From an uncultured Veillonellaceae bacterium (GTDB lineage: Bacteria; Bacillota; Negativicutes; Veillonellales; Negativicoccaceae), in the NCBI GenBank assembly GCA_900556745.1, contig USPU01000043.1, positions 1 to 7,322 of the forward strand: 7,322 bases of DNA, in the 5' to 3' direction. Of this stretch, positions 1 to 7,322 are shown in pieces (the stretch's first letter is position 1; every line of letters begins with the position of its first letter). The translations under genes and the position numbers were made by a program. The notes below the pieces were generated by a model. That model was not told the DNA's origin, did not search any database, and saw nothing but the letters and a program-made list of their open reading frames with translations.

Positions 1-1380
<1,380 letters not shown>

Positions 1381-1381
<1 letters not shown>

Positions 1382-1821
1382 TAGAGCACCTCGACTTTAC
1401 CGCCGGCTGCTTCGATTTTTTCCTGCGCCGTCTTTGTAAAACCGTGCGCTTTGACAGTAACCGCTTTGTCCAGTTCGCCGTTACCGAGGATACGTACTCC
1501 ATCGCGTACATTCTTCAGGATGCCTTTTTCAATCAAGCTGACCGGATCGACAACGTCGCCCGCTTCAAACCGATTGAGTTGGCTCACATTCACTTCCGCA
1601 TAGTCTTTGGCGTGAATATTCGTAAAACCGCGCTTCGGCAACCGACGATACAACGGCATCTGGCCGCCTTCAAAGCCCGGACGGACACCGCCGCCCGAAC
1701 GCGAGTAAAGACCTTTCGTACCACGCGTGGAGGTTTTGCCCATGCCGCTTCCGAGGCCGCGACCAACACGGCGACGTGCTTTGCGAGAACCCTCGTTGGG
1801 GCTCAGTTCATGAAGTTTCAT
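1381..1821 (-). CDS. rplO: 50S ribosomal protein L15
   Basis: L15 is a late-assembling large-subunit protein with a long N-terminal extension that threads into 23S rRNA. The protein is 146 residues, the normal length. It opens [22 protein letters not shown], and the hallmark [20 protein letters not shown] follows at residues 42-61. The C-terminal globular domain (from ~70) contains [16 protein letters not shown] and the ending AAGGKVEVL, all typical. The segment just before the hallmark reads RGTKGLYSR (33-41), where most bacteria have RGHKGQ, so the usual His and Gln are replaced by Thr and Leu. The reading frame around it is intact, so this is not a local frameshift. The start is an ATG preceded by TAAGGAGGTG. 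The stop overlaps the secY start by one base. Confidence 0.99.
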
Positions 1822-1826
1822 GTTTG

Positions 1827-1836
1827 CACCTCCTTA
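1827..1836 (-). promoter_or_regulatory. Shine-Dalgarno site of rplO, overlapping the rpmD stop codon
   Basis: The minus strand reads TAAGGAGGTG here, which matches the 16S anti-Shine-Dalgarno core (CACCTCC and flanks) over at least nine bases. The first three bases are also the TAA stop of rpmD. The GGAGG core ends 7 bases before the rplO ATG. A ribosome terminating on rpmD would thus sit on the rplO initiation site, favouring re-initiation (inference). Confidence 0.85.
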
Positions 1837-2019
1837 TTCTGCGTCTGTAACTTCCACCAAGTGACGTACTCGGTGAATCATGCCTTCAATTTGCGGTGTC
1901 AATTCCTGGGTGACGACGGAATTCGTCTTCTTCAGTCCCAGTGCTTTGACCGTCTGTCGCTGCGTCTGGTTCGAACCGATCAGACTTTTCTTCAATTGAA
2001 TCTGAACTTTCTTAGCCAT
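1834..2019 (-). CDS. rpmD: 50S ribosomal protein L30
   Basis: L30 is a small large-subunit protein found in most but not all bacteria. The sequence [20 protein letters not shown], followed by [14 protein letters not shown] and ending [11 protein letters not shown], is typical of L30. The motif [21 protein letters not shown] corresponds to the family's IG....QR.T...LGL.K... core. Two ATG codons are adjacent at 2022-2020 and 2019-2017. The second is chosen, giving 61 residues. It lies 6 bases from GGAGG, whereas the first would be only 3 bases away, and the MAK start is common in the family. If the first were used the protein would gain one Met. The gene sits between rpsE and rplO as in the standard spc order. 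Confidence 0.96.
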   Translation of the reverse strand: MAKKVQIQLKKSLIGSNQTQRQTVKALGLKKTNSVVTQELTPQIEGMIHRVRHLVEVTDAE

Positions 2020-2025
2020 CATCCG

Positions 2026-2032
2026 CCTCCTT
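2026..2032 (-). promoter_or_regulatory. Shine-Dalgarno site deciding the rpmD start
   Basis: The minus strand reads AAGGAGG, then CGG, then ATGATG. The first two A's are the last two bases of the rpsE TAA stop. Spacing from GGAGG is 3 bases to the first ATG and 6 bases to the second, so the second ATG is favoured. Confidence 0.8.
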
Positions 2033-2531
2033 AGTTATACAATTCTTCGACGGATTTGCCGCGCAACGCCGCAATATCTTCCGCGCGTTTGAGCTCGAGC
2101 AAGCCGTTGACGGTCGCTTTGACCATGTTCATCGGGTTTGCCGAACCGATCGATTTCGTTAAAATGTTCCGTACCCCGGCGAGTTCCAAAACCACACGCA
2201 CAGGACCGCCGGCGATAACGCCGGTACCTTCTGCAGCCGGTTTCAAGAAAACGCGGCCCGCACCGCAAATGCCTGTGACGGCATACGGGATCGTACCGTT
2301 TTTCAAATGAACTGCAACCATATTTTTCTTCGCATCTGCTACGCCTTTGCGGATCGCTTCGGGAACTTCTTTCGCTTTCCCCATACCCGCGCCAACGTTA
2401 CCTTTACCGTCGCCTACAACGACGAGAGCGCTGAAGGAAAAACGGGTACCGCCTTTAACAACTTTCGCTACGCGATTGATAAAGACGACCTTCTCTTGCA
2501 GATCCGATTCTTTCTTTTCAAATCTTGCCAT
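2031..2531 (-). CDS. rpsE: 30S ribosomal protein S5
   Basis: S5 lies at the back of the small-subunit neck beside S4 and S8 and contributes to decoding accuracy. The protein is 166 residues, as in Bacillus. The N-terminal double-stranded-RNA-binding domain (about 10-75) contains [12 protein letters not shown] and [13 protein letters not shown]. The C-terminal domain contains [20 protein letters not shown] (90-109) and [15 protein letters not shown]. In loop 2 the sequence is [11 protein letters not shown] (26-36), with Thr29 where E. coli and Bacillus have Arg (KGGR). This loop is where spectinomycin-resistance changes map in other bacteria. Residues 87-90 read GICG, where many relatives have a different pair of residues. 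The ATG is 9 bases from GGAGG. It follows rplR after 19 bases. Confidence 0.99.
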   Translation of the reverse strand: MARFEKKESDLQEKVVFINRVAKVVKGGTRFSFSALVVVGDGKGNVGAGMGKAKEVPEAIRKGVADAKKNMVAVHLKNGTIPYAVTGICGAGRVFLKPAAEGTGVIAGGPVRVVLELAGVRNILTKSIGSANPMNMVKATVNGLLELKRAEDIAALRGKSVEELYN

Positions 2532-2550
2532 CTACCGTTTCCTCCTTTGC

Positions 2551-2925
2551 TTAGAATGTCAAGCCGCCCTCACGGGCACCTTCTGCTAACGCCGCAATAC
2601 GACCGTGATAAATCTGGCCGCCGCGGTCAAAGACTACTTCTTTCACGCCTTTTTCCTGCGCGCGTTTGGCGATCAGTTCACCAACCGCTTTCGCCGCTTC
2701 GACGTTACCGCCATAGGCATGAGCTTCTTTCACTTCCGCATCCAGAGAACTGGCCGCTACCAAAGTAGTACCTTTGGTGTCATCAATAATCTGCGCGTAA
2801 ATGTTAGCAAGGCTGCGATAGACATTCAAGCGAGGACGTTCGGCCGTGCCGGCAATATGCCGACGCAAACGAGCATGACGGCGTTGACGTGCTTTATTTC
2901 GTAAATTGTTACGCAACTTGTCCAC
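2551..2925 (-). CDS. rplR: 50S ribosomal protein L18
   Basis: L18 binds 5S rRNA and, with L5, places the 5S particle in the central protuberance. The N-terminal basic region ([13 protein letters not shown]) is followed by [39 protein letters not shown] and [19 protein letters not shown], all close to Bacillus L18. From the GTG at 2925-2923 the length is 124 residues. That start is doubtful, because AAGGGA directly abuts the GTG with no spacer. A TTG at 2916-2914, three codons downstream, would sit 8 bases after GGGAG and give 121 residues, close to the 120 of Bacillus. No in-frame start codon lies between the GTG and the window's rplF stop. Identity of the product is certain and its first three residues are not. 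Confidence 0.97.
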   Translation of the reverse strand: MDKLRNNLRNKARQRRHARLRRHIAGTAERPRLNVYRSLANIYAQIIDDTKGTTLVAASSLDAEVKEAHAYGGNVEAAKAVGELIAKRAQEKGVKEVVFDRGGQIYHGRIAALAEGAREGGLTF

Positions 2926-2931
2926 TCCCTT
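2925..2931 (-). promoter_or_regulatory. Weak or ambiguous Shine-Dalgarno region of rplR
   Basis: The minus strand reads GGAAGGGAGTGGACAAGTTG from 2933. AAGGGAG is an imperfect match to the anti-Shine-Dalgarno and its last G is the first base of the candidate GTG. It is properly spaced (8 bases) only for the TTG at 2916. This differs from the clear GGAGG sites of most neighbours. Confidence 0.5.
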
Positions 2932-2936
2932 CCGAA

Positions 2937-3476
2937 CTATTTCGCACCGGTCTTGCCGGCTTTACGACGTACGTGTTCACCTTCGTAGCGAACACCTTTG
3001 CCTTTATACGGCTCCGGTTTACGCCAGTCGCGAATTTCTGCAGCGACTTGGCCGACGACTTCTTTATCCGCACCTTTGACGATGATTTTCGTCGGTTCCG
3101 GGGTTTCAAATTCGATCCCCGCCGGCGGTTCCATGATGACAGGGTGCGAGAAACCGAGTGTCAAGTTCAAGTTTTTACCTTTCATCGCGGCACGATAGCC
3201 GACGCCAACGATTTCAAGCGTCTTCGAGTAGCCTTCCGTAACACCGATCACCATGTTGTTGATCAGCGAACGCGTCAGACCGTGCAACGATTTATGTTCT
3301 TTGTCATCCGACGGACGCGCAACTTTCACTTCGTCTGCGGTGACTTCCACCTGCATTGACTGCGGCAGTTTGTGGGACAATGTACCCTTCGGTCCTTTGA
3401 CAGTGAGGGTATGTCCGTCCAAGGTGATGTCCACTCCGTTCGGAATGGCAATCGGTTGATTCCCAATACGTGACAT
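2937..3476 (-). CDS. rplF: 50S ribosomal protein L6
   Basis: L6 sits near the L7/L12 stalk base and the sarcin-ricin loop and contributes to elongation-factor binding. The protein is 179 residues, the normal length, and opens [17 protein letters not shown]. Two repeated L6 folds span about 1-80 and 85-179. The C-terminal signature [14 protein letters not shown] (154-167) is clear, and the tail is [21 protein letters not shown] (26-34), [16 protein letters not shown] and EIVGVGYRA are also typical. The ATG is 6 bases from AGGAGG. It follows rpsH after 15 bases and precedes rplR by 11 bases. Confidence 0.99.
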   Translation of the reverse strand: MSRIGNQPIAIPNGVDITLDGHTLTVKGPKGTLSHKLPQSMQVEVTADEVKVARPSDDKEHKSLHGLTRSLINNMVIGVTEGYSKTLEIVGVGYRAAMKGKNLNLTLGFSHPVIMEPPAGIEFETPEPTKIIVKGADKEVVGQVAAEIRDWRKPEPYKGKGVRYEGEHVRRKAGKTGAK

Positions 3477-3491
3477 GCGTTACCTCCTCAC

Positions 3492-3890
3492 TTACCAGAC
3501 GTAAGCGATAACTTCGCCGCCAAGACCAGCCTGACGGGCTTTACGATCGCTCATTACGCCTTTGGACGTCGAAATTACTGCAATTCCCAAACCACCGAGA
3601 ACGCGGGGTAATTCGTCCTTCTTTGCATACACTTTCAAACCGGGTTTCGAAATACGTTTGAGACCCGTGATTACTTTTTCTTTATTCGCGCCATATTTTA
3701 ATGTGACGCGCAATACCGGATGGCCTTCTTCTTCCACAGTTTCATATCCGTGGATGTAGCCTTCTTGGGCCAGAATGTCCAGTATAGCAGCTTTCTTTTT
3801 CGAAGCGGGCATATCCACTTTCGCGTGCAGCGCCGAGTTGGCGTTGCGAATGCGCGTTAACATATCCGCAATCGGATCGGTCATTCCCAT
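3492..3890 (-). CDS. rpsH: 30S ribosomal protein S8
   Basis: S8 is a primary binder of helix 21 in 16S rRNA and nucleates assembly of the platform side. In E. coli it also represses the spc operon by binding its mRNA. I did not find a convincing copy of that operator here. The protein is 132 residues, the Bacillus-like length. It opens [17 protein letters not shown], and the C-terminal RNA-binding part [19 protein letters not shown] (102-120), followed by [11 protein letters not shown], is diagnostic. The ATG at 3890-3888 is 9 bases from AGGAGG, so it is preferred to the ATG two codons downstream. It follows rpsN after 29 bases, the longest gap in the window. Confidence 0.99.
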   Translation of the reverse strand: MGMTDPIADMLTRIRNANSALHAKVDMPASKKKAAILDILAQEGYIHGYETVEEEGHPVLRVTLKYGANKEKVITGLKRISKPGLKVYAKKDELPRVLGGLGIAVISTSKGVMSDRKARQAGLGGEVIAYVW

Positions 3891-3919
3891 ATTAGTTTAC
3901 CTCCTCCCACGGACAATCG

Positions 3920-4189
3920 TTACCAGCTGGCTTTTTTCACGCCAGGGATTTCACCTTCATATGCCAAATCGCGGAAAACGATTCGACTCACGCCGAACTT
4001 ACGCATGTAACCATGCGGACGTCCGGTCAGAAGGCACCGATTGTGCAAGCGTGTCGGGGAAGCATCCTTGGGGAGTTTGCTCAACGCTGCATAGTCGCCT
4101 TTGGCTTTCAATTCGGCGCGTTTTGCCGCGTATTTTTCCACCATTTTACGGCGTTTCTTTTCACGTTCAATCATGGACTTTTTCGCCAT
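3920..4189 (-). CDS. rpsN: 30S ribosomal protein S14, long zinc-independent form
   Basis: S14 helps assemble the head of the small subunit. The protein is 89 residues. It opens [20 protein letters not shown] and ends [10 protein letters not shown], with [16 protein letters not shown] (55-70) as the conserved core. It has one Cys (52). Compared with the 61-residue zinc-type S14 (CxxC...CxxC), the other three ligand positions are Thr, Ser and Val, so it cannot form the four-Cys zinc site. It resembles the C-minus form of E. coli in this part. Bacillus has the short zinc type at this operon position and keeps a long form elsewhere. The gene is in the canonical place between rplE and rpsH. The ATG is 7 bases from GGAGG. 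Confidence 0.98.
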   Translation of the reverse strand: MAKKSMIEREKKRRKMVEKYAAKRAELKAKGDYAALSKLPKDASPTRLHNRCLLTGRPHGYMRKFGVSRIVFRDLAYEGEIPGVKKASW

Positions 4190-4207
4190 TATACTTCCTC
4201 CTTTGTC

Positions 4208-4747
4208 TTATTTTTTAAACGGCATACCGAAGGCACGTAACAGTTCACGCGCTTCTTCGTCGGTCTTCGCGCTGGTCACCATGATGATGTCCATGCCGCG
4301 TACTTGGTCAATTTTATCGTAGTCGATTTCCGGGAAAATCAATTGTTCCTTAATGCCCAAGCTGTAGTTGCCGCGACCGTCAAAGCTGGTCGCGCGCACG
4401 CCACGAAAGTCGCGGACGCGTGGAATCGCAATATTGATCAGTTTATCCAGGAATTCGTACATTTTTTCGCCGCGCAGCGTAACTTTGCAGCCGATCGGCA
4501 TGTTTTCACGAATTTTGAAGTTCGCAATGGATTTTTTCGCACGCGTGATGATCGGTTTCTGACCGGCAATCGCCGTCAGGTCGTTCACCGCGGCATCCAA
4601 TGCTTTGGAGTTCGTAACAGCTTCACCGACACCAATGTTGATGACGATTTTTTCCAATTTCGGAATTTCCATTACGTTTTTATAGTTAAATTTTTCACGC
4701 AGATCATTTTTGATCTGGGAATTGTAGAGATCTTTTAAACGAGACAC
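4208..4747 (-). CDS. rplE: 50S ribosomal protein L5
   Basis: L5 binds 5S rRNA in the central protuberance and contacts the small-subunit head and P-site tRNA. The protein is 179 residues, the normal length. [13 protein letters not shown] (31-43), TGQKP-like [20 protein letters not shown] and the central [10 protein letters not shown] are typical. The C-terminal half contains [37 protein letters not shown] and the ending [11 protein letters not shown]. The start is a GTG (VSRLKDLY), 9 bases after an AAAGGAGG Shine-Dalgarno. No closer ATG fits the family N-terminus. The gap from rplX is 21 bases. In E. coli the S8 operator lies around the start of this gene. I could not confirm an equivalent structure by eye. 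Confidence 0.99.
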   Translation of the reverse strand: MSRLKDLYNSQIKNDLREKFNYKNVMEIPKLEKIVINIGVGEAVTNSKALDAAVNDLTAIAGQKPIITRAKKSIANFKIRENMPIGCKVTLRGEKMYEFLDKLINIAIPRVRDFRGVRATSFDGRGNYSLGIKEQLIFPEIDYDKIDQVRGMDIIMVTSAKTDEEARELLRAFGMPFKK

Positions 4748-4768
4748 CGAATTCGTCCTCCTTTCGTA

Positions 4769-5104
4769 TTATTTTACGTTGTCGATAATCGAGTCGCTTT
4801 TAACGGTCGCACGAACGTAGCTGCCGTCTTTTTGCTGTACCTTTTTAATGCGGCTCGGTTCTTTGGTCTTCGGATCGATGACCATGACATTGGAGACATG
4901 AATCGGTGCTTCTTTCGTGATAATGCCTCCTTGCGAATTGGCCTGGTTCGGCTTGGTATGCCGTCTGACTTGATTCAGACCTTCCACAATGACGCGATCT
5001 TTGGCCGGCTGTGCGGCAATGATCTTACCCGTTTTGCCTTTGTCTTTGCCGGCAATGATCATGACGGTATCACCGGTTTTGACTTGCAGTTTACGTTTGC
5101 TCAT
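4769..5104 (-). CDS. rplX: 50S ribosomal protein L24
   Basis: L24 is an assembly initiator that binds the 5' domain of 23S rRNA near the exit tunnel. The protein is 111 residues, slightly longer than E. coli's 103-104. The KOW motif is in the N-terminal part: [20 protein letters not shown] (8-27), then [15 protein letters not shown]. The middle has [20 protein letters not shown]. The C-terminal end, [18 protein letters not shown], contains no Cys pair, so no zinc ribbon is present. The ATG is 7 bases from GGAGG, in AAGGAGGTG that overlaps the rplN stop codon, which suggests coupled translation. Confidence 0.99.
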   Translation of the reverse strand: MSKRKLQVKTGDTVMIIAGKDKGKTGKIIAAQPAKDRVIVEGLNQVRRHTKPNQANSQGGIITKEAPIHVSNVMVIDPKTKEPSRIKKVQQKDGSYVRATVKSDSIIDNVK

Positions 5105-5109
5105 ATCCG

Positions 5110-5118
5110 CACCTCCTT
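5110..5118 (-). promoter_or_regulatory. Shine-Dalgarno site of rplX, overlapping the rplN stop codon
   Basis: The minus strand reads AAGGAGGTG, a perfect match to the anti-Shine-Dalgarno core. Its two leading A's are the last two bases of the rplN TAA stop. GGAGG ends 7 bases before the rplX ATG. Confidence 0.8.
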
Positions 5119-5485
5119 ATAGTACTTCCGGTGCGAGCGAAATAATCTTCATGAAGTTCTTATCACGAAGCTCACGAGCTACCGGTCCAAAAATACGAGT
5201 CCCGCGCGGGCTCTTATCATCTTTAATAATAACGGCTGCATTTTCGTCAAAGCGAATGTAGGAGCCATCGTTGCGACGTAAACCTCTCTTCGTACGAACG
5301 ACTACGGCCTTAACTACTTCACCTTTCTTGACAACGCCACCGGGCGATGCATCTTTTACCGAAGCAACGATTACATCACCGATATTCGCGTAGCGCCGGA
5401 ATGATCCTCCCAGCACCTTGATGCACAAGATGTCTTTGGCGCCCGTGTTATCAGCCACGTTTAAGCGAGTTTCTTGCTGTATCAT
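5117..5485 (-). CDS. rplN: 50S ribosomal protein L14
   Basis: L14 lies at the subunit interface, forming an intersubunit bridge with 16S helix 14, and is also the docking site of the silencing factor RsfS. The protein is 122 residues, exactly the usual length. It opens [17 protein letters not shown], has the signature [20 protein letters not shown] (61-80), and ends with [20 protein letters not shown] and LAPEVL. The ATG is 6 bases from AGGAGG. In E. coli this is the first gene of a separate spc operon. Here only 24 bases separate it from rpsQ and no promoter is evident in them, so S10 and spc genes appear to be one transcript (inference). Confidence 0.99.
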   Translation of the reverse strand: MIQQETRLNVADNTGAKDILCIKVLGGSFRRYANIGDVIVASVKDASPGGVVKKGEVVKAVVVRTKRGLRRNDGSYIRFDENAAVIIKDDKSPRGTRIFGPVARELRDKNFMKIISLAPEVL

Positions 5486-5509
5486 CGTGTTCCTCCTCTT
5501 TCTACCGAA

Positions 5510-5767
5510 TTATTCGGCACGGGCAATAATCTTCGTTACACGCCAGCATTTATCTTTCGAAATCGGGCGCGTTTCAACGATGCGCACGGTATCACCGATT
5601 TTACATTCGTTGTTTTCGTCGTGCGCTTTATACCGCTTCGTCGAAGTGAGCGGCTTATTGTATTTTTTGTGCGGCACTTTACGGTCTACAGCAACAACAA
5701 CGGTTTTGTCCATTTTGTCACTGACGACTTTGCCGACACGCGATTTGCGTACGTTTCTTTCTTCCAC
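5510..5767 (-). CDS. rpsQ: 30S ribosomal protein S17
   Basis: S17 is an OB-fold primary 16S rRNA binder in the 5' domain. The protein has [19 protein letters not shown] at its N-terminus, YKAHDENN in the middle, and the signature [20 protein letters not shown] near its end. Two GTG codons are adjacent at 5770-5768 and 5767-5765. The second is chosen, giving 85 residues. It is 7 bases from GGAGG against 4 for the first, and its product, read M-E-E-R-N, lines up with the M-S-E-R-N start of Bacillus S17. Using the first GTG would add one residue. The gap from rpmC is 20 bases. Confidence 0.97.
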   Translation of the reverse strand: MEERNVRKSRVGKVVSDKMDKTVVVAVDRKVPHKKYNKPLTSTKRYKAHDENNECKIGDTVRIVETRPISKDKCWRVTKIIARAE

Positions 5768-5774
5768 CACGGTT

Positions 5775-5781
5775 CCTCCTT
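5775..5781 (-). promoter_or_regulatory. Shine-Dalgarno site deciding the rpsQ start
   Basis: The minus strand reads AAAGGAGG, then AACC, then GTGGTG. Spacing from GGAGG is 4 bases to the first GTG and 7 to the second, so the second is favoured. Confidence 0.75.
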
Positions 5782-5787
5782 TACGAT

Positions 5788-5988
5788 TTACGCTTGCGCT
5801 TTCAATTCTGCTTCCCGCTGCACGGTTTTAATTCGGGCAATGGTTTTCTTTACTTCACGCAAACGCATCGGATTTTCCAACTGGCCGGTCGCATGCTGAA
5901 AACGGAGGTTGAATAATTCTTCCTTCAGACCGGCGATTTTTTCGTTCATTTCCTCGGCGGACAAATTCCGAATTTCTTGTACCTTCAT
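5788..5988 (-). CDS. rpmC: 50S ribosomal protein L29
   Basis: L29 sits beside the peptide exit tunnel next to L23 and is part of the surface that receives trigger factor and the signal recognition particle. The protein is 66 residues, typical for Bacillota. It opens [14 protein letters not shown] and contains [20 protein letters not shown] followed by [15 protein letters not shown], the two-helix hairpin of the family. The ATG shares its A with the rplP TAA stop (TAATG). The Shine-Dalgarno AGGTG, 7 bases upstream inside rplP, is weaker than in the neighbours, which suggests reliance on translational coupling. Confidence 0.98.
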   Translation of the reverse strand: MKVQEIRNLSAEEMNEKIAGLKEELFNLRFQHATGQLENPMRLREVKKTIARIKTVQREAELKAQA

Positions 5989-6419
5989 TAGTTGTCACCT
6001 GCCACTTCTTCTTCGCCCTTGACGACAAACTTCGTTTTGATCGGAAGTTTGTGCGAGGCCAAACGCATCGCTTCTTTAGCGATTTCCGGGGTAACGCCTG
6101 CCATTTCAAACATCACACGGCCCGGGCGGACGACAGAAACCCAATATTCCGGAGCGCCTTTACCTTTACCCATACGAGTTTCGGCAGGTTTCTTGGAAAC
6201 CGGCTTATCCGGGAAAATTTTGATCCACACTTGGCCGCCACGTTTAATGTAGCGCGTCATCGCGATACGAGCCGCTTCGATTTGTCGGTTTGTAATCCAA
6301 GCCGGTTCCATGGCAACTAAGCCAAATTCGCCGTGGGATACTGTATTACCGCGGTTCGCTCTGCCTTTCATACGACCGCGAAATTGCTTACGATATTTTA
6401 CACGCTTCGGGATTAGCAT
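5988..6419 (-). CDS. rplP: 50S ribosomal protein L16
   Basis: L16 binds 23S rRNA near the A site and supports tRNA accommodation. The protein is 143 residues, close to the Bacillus length. It opens [19 protein letters not shown], contains [20 protein letters not shown] (38-57), and has the signature [18 protein letters not shown] (77-94). Arg82 corresponds to E. coli Arg81, the residue hydroxylated there by YcfD/RoxA. The ATG shares a base with the rpsC TAA stop (TAATG), and GGAG lies 9 bases upstream within the rpsC tail. The stop likewise overlaps rpmC. Confidence 0.99.
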   Translation of the reverse strand: MLIPKRVKYRKQFRGRMKGRANRGNTVSHGEFGLVAMEPAWITNRQIEAARIAMTRYIKRGGQVWIKIFPDKPVSKKPAETRMGKGKGAPEYWVSVVRPGRVMFEMAGVTPEIAKEAMRLASHKLPIKTKFVVKGEEEVAGDN

Positions 6420-7213
6420 TAGGCTTCGCTCCTTTCTGCGTTGTTCGGTTGCCGGTCGTTGTCACGACGTTCGCCGCGTTCGTTGCGGCCGCCGCGATGG
6501 CCTCGACGGTTGTTACGACGATCGCCCACTCGACGTTCTTTACCGCCACGGTTCTCGCGTACATTTTCGTCTTTGTTCACCATTTCGCCCGGCATGATTT
6601 CGCCTTTATAAATCCATACTTTGACACCGATCGCACCGTAGGTGGTCTGTGCCGTTGCCACACCGTAATCGATGTTGGCACGTAATGTGTGCAGTGGAAT
6701 CGATCCTTCATGGTAGCCTTCCGAACGGGCAATTTCCGCGCCGCCCAAACGGCCGCTCAAAAGAACCTTGATACCTTTAGCACCGAACCGCATGGTACGG
6801 CCGACTGCCTGTTTCATCGCACGGCGGAACGCAATACGACGTTCCAGCTGAGAAGCGATGTTTTCCGCAACCAAGGTTGCGTCCAATTCCGCACTTTTAA
6901 CTTCTTTAATATTGACATCCACTTCCTGCGTCGTAAAACGAGTCATGGCTTTTTTGATGTCTTCGATACCGGCGCCGCCGCGGCCAATGACCATGCCCGG
7001 TTTTGCCGTATAGATCGTTAATTTAATGCGCTTTAATGTGCGTTCGATTTCGATGCGCGAGATGCCTGCGATGAAGAGATGTTTCTTCAGGAAGCGACGA
7101 ATCTTCGTATCTTCAATCAAAAGCTTTGCATAATCTTTTTCGGCATACCATTTGGTATCCCAATCTTTGATGATGCCAACACGCATTCCATGGGGATTTA
7201 CTTTCTGACCCAC
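6419..7213 (-). CDS. rpsC: 30S ribosomal protein S3 with long basic C-terminal tail
   Basis: S3 lines the mRNA entry channel in the small-subunit head, near S4 and S5, and takes part in mRNA unwinding. It opens [20 protein letters not shown]. The KH domain has its GXXG loop as GRGG at residues 77-80, in [17 protein letters not shown]. The C-terminal S3 domain contains [13 protein letters not shown] (153-165), [15 protein letters not shown] and [10 protein letters not shown] (196-205). Total length is 264 residues, against about 218 in Bacillus and 233 in E. coli. The excess is a tail from about 211 to 264, rich in Arg, Gly, Asn and Glu, with several RGG/RRNN-like steps. The start is a GTG, 8 bases from AAAGGAGGG. 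The nearby ATG at 7218 is in another frame. The stop overlaps rplP. Confidence 0.98.
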   Translation of the reverse strand: MGQKVNPHGMRVGIIKDWDTKWYAEKDYAKLLIEDTKIRRFLKKHLFIAGISRIEIERTLKRIKLTIYTAKPGMVIGRGGAGIEDIKKAMTRFTTQEVDVNIKEVKSAELDATLVAENIASQLERRIAFRRAMKQAVGRTMRFGAKGIKVLLSGRLGGAEIARSEGYHEGSIPLHTLRANIDYGVATAQTTYGAIGVKVWIYKGEIMPGEMVNKDENVRENRGGKERRVGDRRNNRRGHRGGRNERGERRDNDRQPNNAERSEA

Positions 7214-7220
7214 ACCATTT

Positions 7221-7229
7221 CCCTCCTTT
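7221..7229 (-). promoter_or_regulatory. Shine-Dalgarno site of rpsC, overlapping the rplV stop codon
   Basis: The minus strand reads AAAGGAGGG. Its leading A's include the last two bases of the rplV TAA stop. GGAGG ends 8 bases before the GTG at 7213, which supports that non-ATG start. Confidence 0.75.
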
Positions 7230-7322
7230 ATTCTCTTTCGGATACTTTTACGGTCAATTGACTCGTGCGTTTGAAAATGCTGAATGCCTGCCCCCGGCTG
7301 CGCGGGTGAATCCGTTTCAGAG
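7228..7322 (-). CDS. rplV: 50S ribosomal protein L22, C-terminal 30 residues (5' end outside the window)
   Basis: L22 binds 23S rRNA and its beta-hairpin lines the peptide exit tunnel, where erythromycin-resistance mutations occur. That hairpin is partly outside the window. The visible C-terminus reads [20 protein letters not shown] and then [10 protein letters not shown] before a TAA stop. HPRSRGQA and FKRTS match the family's conserved P-R-x-x-G-x-A and KRTS segments. After KRTS most L22 proteins have His (KRTSHI). Here it is Gln. Position directly before rpsC is the universal S10-cluster order. The gap to rpsC is 14 bases. Confidence 0.95.
   Translation of the reverse strand, partial: LKRIHPRSRGQAFSIFKRTSQLTVKVSERE

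Noticed and set aside
1444..2034. A 196-codon open frame on the plus strand opposite rplO and rpmD
   Set aside because: It lies wholly antisense to rplO and rpmD, has no recognisable domain or ribosome binding site, and is explained by codon bias of the real genes.
2889..3359. A 156-codon plus-strand frame rich in Phe and Arg opposite rplF
   Set aside because: It is antisense to conserved L6 codons and has no family resemblance. Similar frames opposite rplE (4304-4738) and rpsQ/rpmC (5474-5899) were rejected for the same reason.
4690..4790. Possible S8-binding operator around the rplE start, as in E. coli
   Set aside because: I could not find the characteristic internal-loop helix with confidence by eye. 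It was left out rather than guessed.
6449..6685. A plus-strand frame coding a hydrophobic, membrane-like peptide opposite the S3 tail
   Set aside because: The Ala/Val/Thr-rich sequence is simply the antisense reading of Arg/Gly/Asn codons in the S3 tail. No start context supports it.

Overview
The window is one uninterrupted stretch of a bacterial ribosomal-protein superoperon. Every gene lies on the minus strand, so transcription runs from base 7322 towards base 1. In that order it holds the 3' end of rplV (L22), rpsC (S3), rplP (L16), rpmC (L29), rpsQ (S17), rplN (L14), rplX (L24), rplE (L5), rpsN (S14), rpsH (S8), rplF (L6), rplR (L18), rpsE (S5), rpmD (L30), rplO (L15), secY and the 5' end of adk. 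This is the distal part of the S10 cluster joined directly to the spc cluster.

The organism is most likely a moderately GC-rich member of the Bacillota. The evidence is adk directly after secY (the Bacillus-type order), strong AAGGAGG-type Shine-Dalgarno sequences before nearly every gene, several GTG starts, and Bacillus-like L18, S17 and L14 proteins. A Negativicutes relative (the Veillonella/Megasphaera/Dialister group) would fit, but that is an inference from general resemblance. I cannot name a genus.

Layout: bases 7322-5510 carry the S10-type segment (rplV to rpsQ), bases 5485-1381 carry the spc ribosomal genes (rplN to rplO), and bases 1381-1 carry secY and adk. Intergenic gaps are 11-29 bases. 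Three junctions (rpsC/rplP, rplP/rpmC, rplO/secY) are one-base TAATG overlaps. At several others the Shine-Dalgarno sequence overlaps the upstream stop codon. I see no promoter, terminator, RNA gene, mobile element, repeat array or stretch over 30 bases without a gene. The whole window looks like the middle of one polycistronic transcript whose ends lie outside it. The products build both ribosomal subunits, make the membrane channel to which ribosomes dock (SecY), and begin the nucleotide-balancing enzyme adenylate kinase.

No novel system is present. What deserves a second look is the proteins themselves. S14 is the long form that has lost most zinc ligands although it sits in the standard spc position. 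S3 carries a long Arg/Gly/Asn-rich C-terminal tail. L15, S5 and L22 have substitutions at normally conserved positions. Start codons of rpmD, rpsQ and rplR need care.
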